From NCBI RefSeq assembly GCF_918797505.1, contig NC_092801.1, forward strand, positions 3,410,001 through 3,474,000: 64,000 nt of DNA. Direction: 5' to 3'. Of this stretch, positions 53,835 to 64,000 are shown piece after piece. The notes under the pieces were generated by a model that worked only from the letters and a program-made list of their open reading frames with translations, searched no databases and was not told where the DNA came from. Every line of letters begins with the position of its first letter. The stretch's first letter is position 1. The stretch is from Bemisia tabaci. Lineage: Eukaryota; Arthropoda; Insecta; Hemiptera; Aleyrodidae. A program made the position numbers and the translations under genes.

Positions 53835-53877
53835 ATTATTAATATGAACTTCACCTCTAGCCCCTGAACCAAGGCAC

Positions 53878-54356
53878 CAAAGACATTGAATCACGTAGAC
53901 CGTGCGTCCGGCTCGGTTTAGTACAGGCGGAGCGAAGCAAGTCTCTCGGAGCCCCATGATGGACGGGCGGGGAAGGGGAGAGAGCGTGTGTCCCAAGTAC
54001 TCGAAGAGACTGGAGAGAGGCAATGGAGAATTCTTGCCCGCGCTCGGTTTTTCACGAATATCTCGTTTAGAGTCCATTTTCAGACAATATTCCGAAGAAG
54101 AAAAGTTTCAGAACACATAATTTTACACCCGAATAGCATTGTTTCATTTTTCCGAACTAATTATTAACCGAGGAAAAAAGCCTCACAATCCGACAAAAAT
54201 TCACTGGAGCCGCTACTGCGCATGCGCAGTTGTGCGCAACTGGGACACACAAACTCATCGATGCGGGTCGGTGCGCACTCAACACACGCGAATTTTTAAA
54301 AGTTGCTTCGCCTTCCGTAACACAGGATGCACGGTCTACGTGATTCAACGTCTTTG
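53878..54356. mobile_element. 479-bp hAT-like element with perfect 8-bp target duplication
   Basis: Ends CAAAGACATTGAATCACGTA and TACGTGATTCAACGTCTTTG are inverted; CAAGGCAC lies at 53870-53877 and again at 54357-54364. The interior is GC-richer with no transposase. Confidence 0.85.
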
Positions 54357-54364
54357 CAAGGCAC

Positions 54365-56584
54365 CCACCGTGATGAATGACCTTTGACACACTCCAGGAT
54401 TCATAGTTGTTTCTTGACCAGCAGGCACGTAGCACAGGGGGCTTAAGTCAGAGTGTTTACTGGTCCAGAAAAAAGTACCCCTTTCGGTCCCATCGATCCA
54501 GTCATATTAATTCACATTTTTGACTCAGAGTATGGCTTAAGGAAAACTCACGTTTGGTCAGAGTTACATAATTTTGCTTTACAAGCCGAGTGTGGTTAAA
54601 CTTATTCGTGACGTAATTTTCGCTGCAACGCGATCGAGTCTTACACCCAAAACGTTGAGTCATTCCGGTATACCGGTATAGTCGAATCCATCTATTATTA
54701 ATCTATCCTAATTTTAGCTCATAAATTTTACTTTAGTTTCTTAAAAATTGTCATTTTTACGATTCTACGCTAACGACCTCCTTGCGAATCTCCCTTTAAC
54801 CCTTCATTGCGTGAATCAGGCACCGACTTTAAAGATAAAAACTACTTTTTTCAGTACTTGTAGGATTATAGGAATAGGTGGAGTCCCAATTATTTAGGTA
54901 TACGTCCCCCCCCCCCTTTTTTGTGGAGATTAGACTTTTTATCCTCCCTAAAAACCATTTTTGCTAAATGCAATTTAATGTCAGAGGAGACTGAAGCCAA
55001 AAAAACATTGGTTACTGTCATGCAACGCTATGCAATTAAAAGGTTTAATCACATTTTAAACTATAGGGGCCTCTCTAAAAGAACGACTCTGAGTATGACC
55101 CTTTTGCCAGTATTTAGCCAAATGCTTTTTCTCCTCAATTTCTAACCCTTGGGAAACTCTACATCATGGCGATTATTTTTTACCTGCTGCATTCGTTCAT
55201 ACACTTGTTCAAATTTACCATAGTGTCTTAAAAGTAATTAATAATGATCGCGAAATAAAGACTATGAATCTTATTGTTTTCTTCCTCTTAAATCTGCATG
55301 TAATTTTCAAATAATCGAGCTTTTTCAATATTAACTTTTAATGAACTTATCAACAAGTTTCATAATGTAACTTCACTAACAGCAACAGAAGTCATTCATG
55401 TTGTTTGGAAACATGATTTTTTTAAAGAAAATTTTGAAGTGCTATACAATTCTGCGTCTGTCGAGGGAGACTGTATTTCCCTGTTGATTGTGGAAGAACA
55501 GAAGAGAGAAAAGAAAAGAAAGGAAAAGAGAAGAAAAAAATTGAGCTATGATATATATTACACGCCCACCCAAAAGTCACTAGGTACTAAAATTTTAAAA
55601 CTTTTGAAGCATCTAAATCTCAAAATTCAATGTGGTCTCCTAGACCCCGGCGTGAATAGCCATACTCATCGTCGTAATAAATTAACGAATTAAACCGTTA
55701 GTAGATTGCCCTGGCTACTTACAAGTCTGATAATGTGTTTTAGAACGATTTATTAAGCATAGTCTACATTTTATCGCATCGCAAATAAGTCAATTTCTCC
55801 AATCTAAGTCGATTTCTTCTCAGTATTTAAAAAGGCCCATGTTCTTCGAACGTGCGCCGACAGGGGCACAATTTTTTCGCATTGTAAGCCCTTGCTTTTT
55901 TCTAGAAAGGTGTGTACTATTTGATATAGATCGTAATCCTTGTTTAAGTCCCAGGATTGGGTCCGACCGTGAAAATTATTACTAGAGCCATTTTTTCTCG
56001 ATAGCGATTAGGTTAGGAAGTTCTAAGGTCATACATACGAACGTTGACATGTAAGTTTCTATGCGGTTGCTTCTTTGCATCGTGCGCGCTTTACATTTCA
56101 ATGTTAAGGGTTGAGAATAAGCAATTTTTGGAGCTTTAAATCTGTATTTGAATAATACTGCTATCCTGCTGACTGTCTTCAAAAAAACCGTCACACATAT
56201 AATTTGGGTACCAACCAAGATGAATTTGAGTCTTATTATGCCGAAGTTTTAAGACTTCGCTTGATACGATCTTAATTCGCGGTCCTCATGAAATCATCCA
56301 CCTCAAGTCTGAACAAAATTTACTAGGTTTCAAGCGTAAATATAGTTCCGAAGAGAGCATTTTACAATCCCGGCCTTCCACCGTCATTCAATGAAAGCTC
56401 ATACAGATGTTCGTTTAGATTCACTCGTGAGTAGCTTCGCTTTCAAATTAAATTATTCTCATAATTGGCTCACTATTTTGAAAACTCATTTTGCAAGATC
56501 ACAATTTAAATATTCATTATTCTATCAGGAACGGACTCAAATGTGCATATTAATTTACAATATGTTCAGAATGTCATGCCGGTA
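54365..56584. other. 2.2 kb without a recognised gene
   Basis: Around 55565-55625 a plus-strand frame reads TPTQKSLGTKILKLLKHLNL, weakly like the last residues of the retrotransposon tails at 11.1 and 12.3 kb (VTKKILK; ITTKILKLFTSLNLKI), so a degraded tail may lie here. A C-run is at 54908-54917. Confidence 0.35.
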
Positions 56585-57157
56585 ATGTAGCATCGCGTCC
56601 ATGATATTGGACTCCATGCTCAGCTATATAATGTTCAGTTGCTTATCACGTCCAAGATCTTGGACTCCATGCTCACTTTAATTAGGGATAATTTTTTCGA
56701 AAAATCGAAGTGAGCATAGCGTCCAAAAGTGTGGGACGCAGGTATTCTCTGACAATACATGAGCATGGGGTACAAAAATGAAGACAATTTTTGTGAAATA
56801 AAGACGAAAAAATGTGTTCTCGAAAAAATTTCACGTTGCTTAGGGTAGGTTAGGTTAGGTTAGGTAAGGTTAGGTTAGGTCAGGTTAGGTTAGGTTAGGT
56901 TAGGTTAGGTTAGGTAAGGTTAGGTTAGGTAAGTTCAAGCTAGGTTAGTTCAAGTTAAATTAGATAAGCGAATATACGATTTTCTATCATGATGAACTTT
57001 AAAACTAAGGGAGGTCTACTTGCTTTTGGACTCCATGCTCAAGTAAAGAAGTGAGAAATTTAGCGATGAGCATGGAGTCCAAGATCTTGGACGAGATGAG
57101 CAAGAAAGTATAACACGGGTGAGCATGGAGTCCAATATCTTGGACGCGATGCTACAT
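56585..57157. mobile_element. Foldback element with (TTAGG)n core
   Basis: Arms ATGTAGCATCGCGTCCATGA and GGACTCCATGCTCA are inverted at 57080-57157; the motif GAGCATGGAGTCCAA or its complement occurs about six times. Between the arms, 56836-56940 is a TTAGG array. Confidence 0.75.
56836..56940 (+). repeat. Interstitial TTAGG telomere-like array
   Basis: About 18 units of GGTTA with a few TAAGG and CAGG variants, decaying into TAGGTTAGTTCAAG at the right. TTAGG is the ancestral arthropod telomere repeat. Unique sequence on both sides shows that it is internal. Confidence 0.85.
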
Positions 57158-57598
57158 AATCGTTATGCCAGTCTATCAGGACCAACAATGACTCATTATC
57201 AAGATTCTTCGTTTTCCTCCCCAGTTTTTCCCCTCAGTTTAGTATGAGGATAATGTCTGTACACGCATTTACGGTTGTTGAAATATTTCGAATGGTAGGA
57301 GGACCAAATTAAAAATGAAACACCATTAATCATTAGAATTAGACAATACGTTGTCAACCCTCCGCACATCGCACATTGTGCAGCCACTTGTTCTTATAAG
57401 GTTGCCTACCCGCCAGGGGCTGTCGGCGGAACTTTCTTTAAGGTCTTATTGTGGGCCATTATCGTGCACTGCTTTCGACGCAGTTGAATCCATGCATTCA
57501 GAAGAGCTCCATCTCCCATAGATTTTGGCTGCGAACGATCATAAAAGTCATCAACAATATGTCGCTTTTTAAAAGATTCAAACACTTTATAATAAGGT
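57158..57598 (-). other. Possible exon of a small membrane protein (57199-57387), otherwise unassigned
   Basis: The minus strand has an open stretch of 62 codons to TGA at 57199-57201, with a hydrophobic segment TTYCLILMINGVSFLIWSSY and a basic tail. There is no ATG at its start and no convincing acceptor, so it is noted and not called as a gene. Confidence 0.25.
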
Positions 57599-57676
57599 TT
57601 ATATTGCTCTCATTGCTGGGCCGAAATCGCTGCACTGTGTGCGGGCAGAGACGAAACAGGCTGTGAGAGCAATTAG

Positions 57677-57886
57677 GGATCCATTAATTAGTCCATAAAT
57701 TACGTGACGCTTTTTTTCAAAATTTTTTTTCGGAATTTTGGACCCCCCCCTCCCTCCTTTCCCATCCCCTTTTGTAAAGCTTCTGTGACGTAAGTCCCTA
57801 TTCTTTAATATGTTTAAAAAAATCGCGTAACGCATTATTCGACCTCCCCCTTCCCCCCTAGAACTTCACGTAATTTATGAACGACC
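57677..57886. mobile_element. MITE with GGGTCGTTCATAAATTACGTG end
   Basis: CATAAATTACGTGACGC at the left and CACGTAATTTATGAACGACC at the right are inverted. TAG on each side may be the target. Similar ends are widespread in insect genomes; I do not assign the superfamily. Confidence 0.7.
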
Positions 57887-57942
57887 CCATAGTAAGTAGA
57901 TATCATAAGGATTGAATGCCCTAGATACGCGTTCGAATTGAT

Positions 57943-58205
57943 TCTGCCGTGCCAAGAAAAAACGCCGTATCAACATTTGAGAGTTAACTAATTTCATCGA
58001 ATAGAACATGTAATTGTGAGGAAAGGTCTGCACAGTTCTCCTTGAAATTTTCAGATATTTTAGATTAAATCGCGGACACATTTCTTTGAAAAATTTGTAA
58101 AAAAAGAATATTCAGAATTTTCCCGATTAAAATTTTACTCTTATTGAAGGAAATGTGGCCACATCTAAAGGCTCGTACGACTTTTTTCCTTAACACGGCA
58201 GTATT
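57943..58205 (+). mobile_element. MITE, family 4, copy 4
   Basis: CTGCCGTGCCAAGAAAAAAC to CTTAACACGGCAG, with ATT-type flanks. Confidence 0.8.
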
Positions 58206-58310
58206 GTTCTCATTGTCGGGCCGAAATCGCCGCACTGTGTGCGGGCAGAGACGAAACCGGCGGTGAGAGCAATTAGTAGGTAAATGTCATAAGGATGAAG
58301 GTCATTAAAT

Positions 58311-60560
58311 GAACTAATCGCGATTTGCCATTAAAAATTGCTTGCATTGCATTGCTATTGCGAGATTACACAACTTCTTTCATACTGCAATGGTAGTGTG
58401 TGACCTGGGAGTTTCTAATAGTTTCTATTATTACATTTTAACTAATGAATTAAATGAGATACTTGCACTTTTAATGTCACGTTTTGACCTGCTTCTTATA
58501 AGTTATTGTGAACTTAGAAGTTGTGAATCGAAGCAAAATTGCATTTGCTTTTAAGTAGTTCCAAATTGCAAAAAGTGATCCAAAGTTTTTAAGTCGCAAA
58601 AAAAAAGTAATACCAAATATCCCAATAGTTTTTAATTGAAGAAACCTAGACTGGTTGTTGGGCCCCGCGGTGTATTTTACGATTAATGATGTTTCGTTTC
58701 ATGCTAACGATCACAATTCCCATGGACTGTAAAGAGAACGAATTATTGCTCTCATACTGTATTATTACTTATTATTTATTTATTTTTTTTTAATTGTTAA
58801 AGAAAATCAATACGCGTGAAACGTATCAAAGTGTAAATTCTTTTAATTCATCAGTTGCCGGATCTGCGAAGAAGAACCTTATTCTCCAAATATTCAAATT
58901 TTACTTAAATGGTAACACTGAATTTTGGCGCAAGTTTGATAGTAAAGCTCAAATATTGATGCGCTTGACACGTGACATATGAGCACGTGGTTTAAATTTT
59001 TGCAAGAAGTAAAGGACAAGTTTCCCCTCCAACGATAAGTTCCTTTTTCATAGATCTGGTCGTTTTGAAATCAATAACTAAGAACAACAAAAATTTGAAG
59101 TAGATAAATTCTAATTTCCGTATCCAACATTTTGCCTCCTAGTCGGAAAATATTCATTTTCAGGGGGCCACGGGGCCATGCACCCTGGCCGCTATGCTGC
59201 AAATTAATAGCCATATAACACGTATAATAGAAAACGTATTAATTCACTTTATCTTTTTAATTTATCCATGATTATTTTGAATCTTATCGTCAGTCTCTTT
59301 CAAAGGAAGTTGAGAGAAATTTTAATTTTATTAACGTGAGAATATAAACCGTAAAAACGAACCCCGCAGCACTCATTATCACATCGAGGACTTCTTCGGT
59401 AAAAGGACGTTTACGGTTAGCGCAGTGCTGCTAAGATTGGGCAATTTTCCATTGCATTAACCGAAAATGCAATCCTTTCACTGCCGACTGGCTTCCACAC
59501 AATAGTGAACAAAAATTCGCGGGAATTCATACGAAAGCTTTCAGATTGGTTGCTTGTAATTAAATACCCACGTTGCCATTCTTAGCAGCATTAGAAGCCT
59601 CCTACGCCTTTTTACCGAGGAAGTGCGCAATTTACTTCTTTTGAAAGTATTCACTCCAAGCCTCACAAGTTTTGTTTTTAATGTGCCACAAATGAGAATT
59701 TTCTAGCTGCCTTTTCTGGCCTTCTCTTTGATCATCATTAATGATAGTATCTGATTGCGATATTTTTATCCTATATTTCTATCAACGAGGTTATTAGAGC
59801 AGCCATCTCAATTGTTGGATCAACTTGCTTGACGGCATGACTCGTATTCTTTAATTTAAAGTTTTTCAAAACAGCTCCGAACTAGGGAAGCTCTCTCTGC
59901 ATTACACGTAGTTTGGTAACGTCACGAGCATGACCCCCCCCCCCCCCAAAAAAAAAAAAACCCACTAAACTTGATCGCTGATTTTACCGCGAGGTAGAAG
60001 CGGGGTTTTTATAATCAATGTAGTTCGATTTCAAGCTGAATAACCTCGTTGATCTCTGTACTGATCAGCGTCATTTTTATGTAACCGCCTGTTGCCCACG
60101 TAAGCTGTTTGTGGGCCTCTTTATTGCTCTGCCATTGCGAATCCCATTTTTTACCGCTTTGGACTCGACTTTTGTATTGTGTTGCTGGATTCGATGTCAA
60201 CAAACCCTGCCGACGTGAAGCCGAACCAATTTATGTCCAGCATATATCAAGCATTGTTTTGACCTGACGCAGATTTTACTTAATGAAACAGTCAAATTCT
60301 TACTTCAGTGACACATTTGGATCATCATACATCATCGGCTGAAACCGAGACTCCGTTACGAACCCTGAAACTGGTGGTTCGTTTCAACCAGTTTCCTCTA
60401 GCAAAATGCATAATCCACAATGTAATTTATGCGGAATGCAGTTTTGTTTTCTTCCACCCCTACTGATTTACGAAGATGATCGTGTTACGGCTACTTCAGC
60501 TTATCCGATGGTGCTAACTCATTGGATATTATCAGCAGAAGCCTTCTATTCTTTCATGTC
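58311..60560. other. 2.2 kb without a recognised gene
   Basis: No frame above 70 codons has a protein-like or spliced context, and no repeat ends were identified. A mixed C and A homopolymer lies at 59934-59960. Confidence 0.4.
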
Positions 60561-61390
60561 CTTGTGATTTTTGATGAATTATTTGGAACTAATCGAGATT
60601 AAATCCGGTAATCAAGATACACCACATCGTCAGCATTTCAGATCAACCTTTTTCTCCTTTTTGCTAACAGTATCGATTGAATTTTCAACATCGACCATAT
60701 CATCAATATTTTCCAGCAGAATGGTTCTCTCAATGCTGCAACAGTTTCGGCCGAGAGCTTCACACTATCTTATCATCAGATGAAAACAATTTCTTTTGGT
60801 TTCACAGTGCCAACAGTCTCAACATAAAGCTGAAAGTGAACCACATCATTGCTATTCTCGACAAATATTTGCATCATGGAAGAGATCTTCCGGAAGCTGG
60901 CATTTATCCATCTTTCTTTAGATGCCATCTATGCACCTCTTAGCTGAGCGCCCTCTCCGATGCCTACCTGGAGGAACCAACTCCAAAACTTTTTGCGGCA
61001 AGCTGGTATTGTAACTCCAGGAAGACGTATTTCGCTCATTGTTTTCAAGCCGCCACAAAAAGTGCAGATCTTCAGACGGAGTTGTGTCGAATTACGGCCA
61101 AGTAATATGCAGCTTAGTCAACGTCATTTTGCAGATTTATGATGAATCAATGCAAGGTATCGCAGAATGTCCACATGCAAGAACATAAACGCCTGCAGTT
61201 GATTAAAGTCCACGCAAATGCGCATCCTGTCTCGGGCGCTGCACTTTACACGCATGAGCGCGCAAGTTATCTCCCGGAGTAGATACGCGTGAAGTATATC
61301 TGCAATATTGCAGGCGCCGCAAACCATGGACGTCAAATTCACGATGTGGGGTTCTCCAGCGAAGGCATGCACAATTTAACGACATCCTTT
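60561..61390 (-). pseudogene. Degenerate coding-like sequence, possibly ankyrin-type
   Basis: The minus strand from about 61390 reads MHAFAGEPHIVNLTSMVCGA and later LHVDILRYLALIHHKSAK, which resembles the second helix of an ankyrin repeat, and is then broken by many stops; near 60720 a stretch reads ENIDDMVDVENSIDTVSKKE. Frames change several times. It may be the remains of the same gene as 62301-62700. The assignment is tentative. Confidence 0.25.
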
Positions 61391-61418
61391 CTTTTTTTTC
61401 TTTTTTTATTGTTTTTTG

Positions 61419-61952
61419 CCAAGTGGTCAGCGTGTCTGACCGTCAAGTGCCGTCAAATTTTCACGGAACTGACGAGTAAATCTGCAGAAACAGATTCTAC
61501 TCGGCCTTAATCCGTGAATTTATTATTATTTTTTTTTTTTTTTTTTTTTTTTTTTTCTTTTTTTTTGCCCAGTGGTGTCACATTTTCACGGAACTGACGT
61601 GTAAATCTGCAGAAACAGATTCTACTCGGCCTTAATCCCTGAATTATTTTTTTTTTTTTTTTTTTTTGCCCAGTGGTGTCAAATTTTCACGGAACTGACG
61701 AGTAAATCTGCAGAAACAGATTCTACTCGGCCTTAATCCCTGAAATTTTTTTTTTTTTCTTTTTTTTTTTGGCCCAGTGGTGTCAAACTTTCACGGAACT
61801 GACGAGTAAATCTGCAGAAACAGATTCTACTCGGCCTTAATCCCTGAAATTATTTTTTTTCTTTCTTTTTTTTTGGCCCAGTGGTGTCAAACTTTCACGG
61901 AACTGACGAGTAAATCTGCAGAAACAGATTCTACTCGGCCTTAATCCCTGAA
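61419..61952 (+). repeat. Poly-T-linked tandem repeat, 101-104-bp units
   Basis: GCCCAGTGGTGTCAAATTTTC starts at 61567, 61668, 61772 and 61876, after a diverged first unit at 61418. Each unit continues GGAACTGACGAGTAAATCTG and CTACTCGGCCTTAATCCCTG and is separated from the next by 15-40 T residues. Confidence 0.9.
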
Positions 61953-62300
61953 AATTTCAAAAGCTTGAAGAATGGATGTGCCGAAATCCCCATGATGTCT
62001 ACGGACATAATACAAAATATATACAATCACATAAGTATGTCTTCTGCTGGAGAATTTAGAACGCTAAGTTCCTCCCCACCCGTGATTTGATATGCCAGTG
62101 ATCATAATTGTGAGGCGTCTCAAAAAAAAAAAAAAAAAAAAAAAAAAATGCGCTGGGGGTCGACGATGAAGGCCCGCATAACACGAGGAAAAATTATTCG
62201 GTCAATCTGTTGCGTAGCGAAGCAAAATTCTCAGGCAGTCGACGCGAAATCTCAAGAAACTTTACTCCGCTCTAATGCGTCAATACTCTACGCAATCAAA
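61953..62300. repeat. Unassigned, with an A-tract at 62119-62148
   Basis: No gene recognised. The A-tract follows TCTC and is not linked to a recognisable retroposon body. Confidence 0.35.
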
Positions 62301-62700
62301 TCAATATAATGAAAAAATGTTCATTGCCTGTATGCAAGCTCCTTGTTGCACAGTTAACTCGGTTGCCGTTTGAGAATTTGAATTTTTCACATCATCCAGA
62401 TATTTTACCAGCATTCGCCTGCCTTCATGCCTTGCTTTATCGTGCAAGAGAGTCCAGCGCCATCGGCCCAATACATCCACATGTACATCTGTCTCTCTCA
62501 GAGCCACCAACCCGTTGATCGCACTCGGTTCTGTTTCTACAATCGACATATCTTGAAATCCGTTCCGAAAGCTGGAGTGAAGAACGTTTGCTTGGTCAGA
62601 AGTCTCATTTCTGTTAGTACTCAAATTCTTGCGAGGCAATGAGTAATAATTGCTGAACGATGACACCGTCAAACCGGACAAATTCACTGCGATACAGATA
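62301..62700 (-). pseudogene. Possible ankyrin-repeat remnant
   Basis: The minus-strand frame contains WTLLHDKARHEGRRMLVKYL, close to the ankyrin pattern T-L-H-x-A-x-x-x-G-x-x-x-V-x-x-L-L, followed by NSNSQTATELTVQQGACIQA. A neighbouring plus-one frame reads DGAG just before, so a frameshift may have occurred. Only one repeat is visible, and it is not linked to others by splice sites. Confidence 0.35.
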
Positions 62701-63125
62701 TTGTGATACGGAGCCGAGACTGTGGCTTTTCTTGGTCAAGACAAGGAAAAAATCATCGAACAAGTTTATTTCAATATCTTTGACAATGTCAGAAATGTTT
62801 ATTACCAACTAAGAAGGAGAATAAGAAGACCAACGATACGAAGGAATGTACATTTTGATCAAAATTCGGACAGGAAACATTGTTACGACTCATAAATCAA
62901 AGCTTCCAACGGCGAAGACTTCGGGATGTAATGGCAGAGTATTTTTCCCCAATATAAGGTTTTAGGGCTTAATGAAATAAACAAATTTGTAAAAAGCTTG
63001 CGCACCGTATATTTGCACGGAAGTCATTTTCTAAAGCCGCGGCGGCAATTGCTTATCTATCAAATGGCTTTCCGAGCCAACTTACGATACGCAAGCTTTA
63101 TTTTGTAAAATTGTACTGTAGATGA
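62701..63125. other. Unassigned sequence
   Basis: Nothing recognised. Confidence 0.3.
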
Positions 63126-63420
63126 AATAAAAAAGAAAAAACAGAAAAAAATGAAAAAACAGAAAAAACAGAAAAAACAAAAAAAAAACAAAAAAAAACA
63201 AAAAAAAAACAAAAAAAAAAACAAAAAAAAACAAAAAAAAAAAAAAAAAAAAAAAAAAAAACAAAAAAAACAAAAAAACAAAAAAAAAAAAAAAAAACAA
63301 AAAAAAAAACAAAAAAAACAAAAAAAACCAGAAACAAACAGAAAAAACAGAAAAACAAACAGAAAAACAGAAAAAACAGAAAAAACAGAAAAAACAGAAA
63401 AATAGAAAAACAAACAGGAC
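63126..63420 (+). repeat. A-rich simple repeat, (CA5-9)n with CAGAAAAA
   Basis: Almost 300 bp of A with regularly spaced C or CAG. The long frames on both strands (poly-Lys and poly-Phe) are artefacts of this composition. Confidence 0.95.
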
Positions 63421-64000
63421 ACATCGTGTTCATTTATGTTAAGCCGGAATCCCACTCTGAATTTGGGAGCTGAGCATTGGGGTCGTCAGTCATTGCTCAA
63501 CAGCTGCATTGTCGTAAAGAGTGTTTTTTTTCCATCAACTTGATTCGAATAGTGCAGACAAACTGATAACCGATTGATAACCGATCCTCATCGGTTGCTG
63601 AATCTTTAATTTTTCGCGTTACGCGCAAAAATTCAGGACACCACTCAACAACGGACCGATGACACCCACATTCAGCTTCCCTGTATTCAGCGTGTGATTT
63701 CAGCATTTGTAAAATTAAGTGCCTAGCTTACAGTCCATGGATCATTTCTATCAATGATTATTATTTAAAGATTTTTCATCATTTTATGTCACTGATGAAA
63801 TTGATCGTTGTTCCTCCTTGCCCCACAAGCTATACTGCAGAATTTTCAACAACCGCACTTGCGTGAAAAGAAAAAGAAAGAATGAGTTCTATCTTTCATT
63901 AATTTTCAGTCATATTTACCCATCCATCTGTTTATCGCTTTTAATTTTTACCTTATTTACACCTGCAAAGGAAGATTAAGCATTTTTTTCTGTTCTAAAC
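63421..64000. other. Unassigned sequence to the window edge
   Basis: TAACCGATTGATAACCGAT is a small direct repeat at about 63570. No gene recognised. Confidence 0.3.

Larger units (their letters stand above)
57599..58310 (+). repeat. Duplicated about 105-bp segment with two different MITE insertions
   Basis: TTGCTCTCATTGCTGGGCCG...GTGAGAGCAATTAG at 57604-57676 recurs at 58205-58277, and both copies are followed by TAAGTAGATATCATAAGG or TAGGTAAATGTCATAAGG. In the first copy this join is interrupted by a foldback at about 57677-57886; a family-4 MITE (57943-58205) separates the two copies. Confidence 0.7.

Noticed and set aside
52989..53842. Four overlapping frames repeating motifs such as GVACFAIYRLLC and NLWKRIDNQGVR
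   Set aside because: They are translations of the tandem family-1 MITEs; the same peptide appears wherever the MITE does (also 4468-4665, 16688-17044, 40724-40912) and has no independent support.
56836..56940. True chromosome end
   Set aside because: The TTAGG array is short, degenerate at its edge, and continues into unique sequence on both sides.
63060..63455. Long poly-Phe and poly-Lys frames
   Set aside because: They are products of the A-rich simple repeat on either strand.

Overview
This is eukaryotic, AT-rich, repeat-dense DNA, most consistent with an arthropod and probably an insect. The pointers are an interstitial TTAGG tract at 56.8 kb (the common arthropod telomere repeat), very short introns, insect-style C2H2 zinc-finger arrays, and a very large load of short inverted-repeat transposons (MITEs and foldback elements) and broken non-LTR retrotransposons. 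The repeat style reminds me of hemipteran genomes such as whiteflies, but that is an impression and not something the sequence proves. Nothing looks bacterial: there are no operons, ribosome binding sites, CRISPR arrays or rRNA genes. Most open frames under 120 codons are chance readings through transposons.

Layout. 0-7 kb: foldback elements and unassigned DNA. 7.1-10.2 kb: a spliced C2H2 zinc-finger gene of about 23 fingers, whose last fingers lie behind a nonsense codon and are decaying. 10.3-17.4 kb: retrotransposon tails, an orphan copy of the zinc-finger first exon, many MITEs, and a reverse-transcriptase fragment broken by a MITE. 17.4-23.1 kb: a second, paralogous zinc-finger gene, now a pseudogene with a frameshift, a nonsense codon and a 3.46 kb composite transposon in the array. 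A 942 bp empty relative of that transposon at 34.1 kb lets the nested insertions be read exactly.

27.2-35.9 kb carries the most interesting host locus. On the minus strand four exons (35913-35741, 31684-31424, 30660-30377, 29001-28666) join with matching phases and good splice sites into one frame of about 350 codons. The protein is one I do not recognise, and its cysteine-rich end has a C-x3-C ... G-x-C ... C-x-C spacing. A second cysteine-rich exon of the same phase lies downstream (27457-27248) and could be an alternative last exon or a neighbouring gene. A third cysteine-rich exon lies at 41.2 kb. The introns are full of MITEs.

37-45 kb: a 1.2-1.8 kb segment present twice, with a 278 bp tandem expansion in one copy. 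46-53 kb: several minisatellites (70, 144 and about 30 bp units), large palindromes and a GC-rich open frame. 53.0-53.8 kb: five tandem copies of a hAT-type MITE separated by 8-bp target-like spacers. 54-64 kb: mostly unassigned, with a foldback element carrying TTAGG repeats, a duplicated segment hit by two different MITEs, degenerate ankyrin-like sequence and a poly-T-linked 104 bp tandem repeat.

How it fits together: tandem duplication of a zinc-finger gene and possibly of cysteine-rich exons, followed by erosion and intron growth through repeated transposon insertion, often one transposon inside another.
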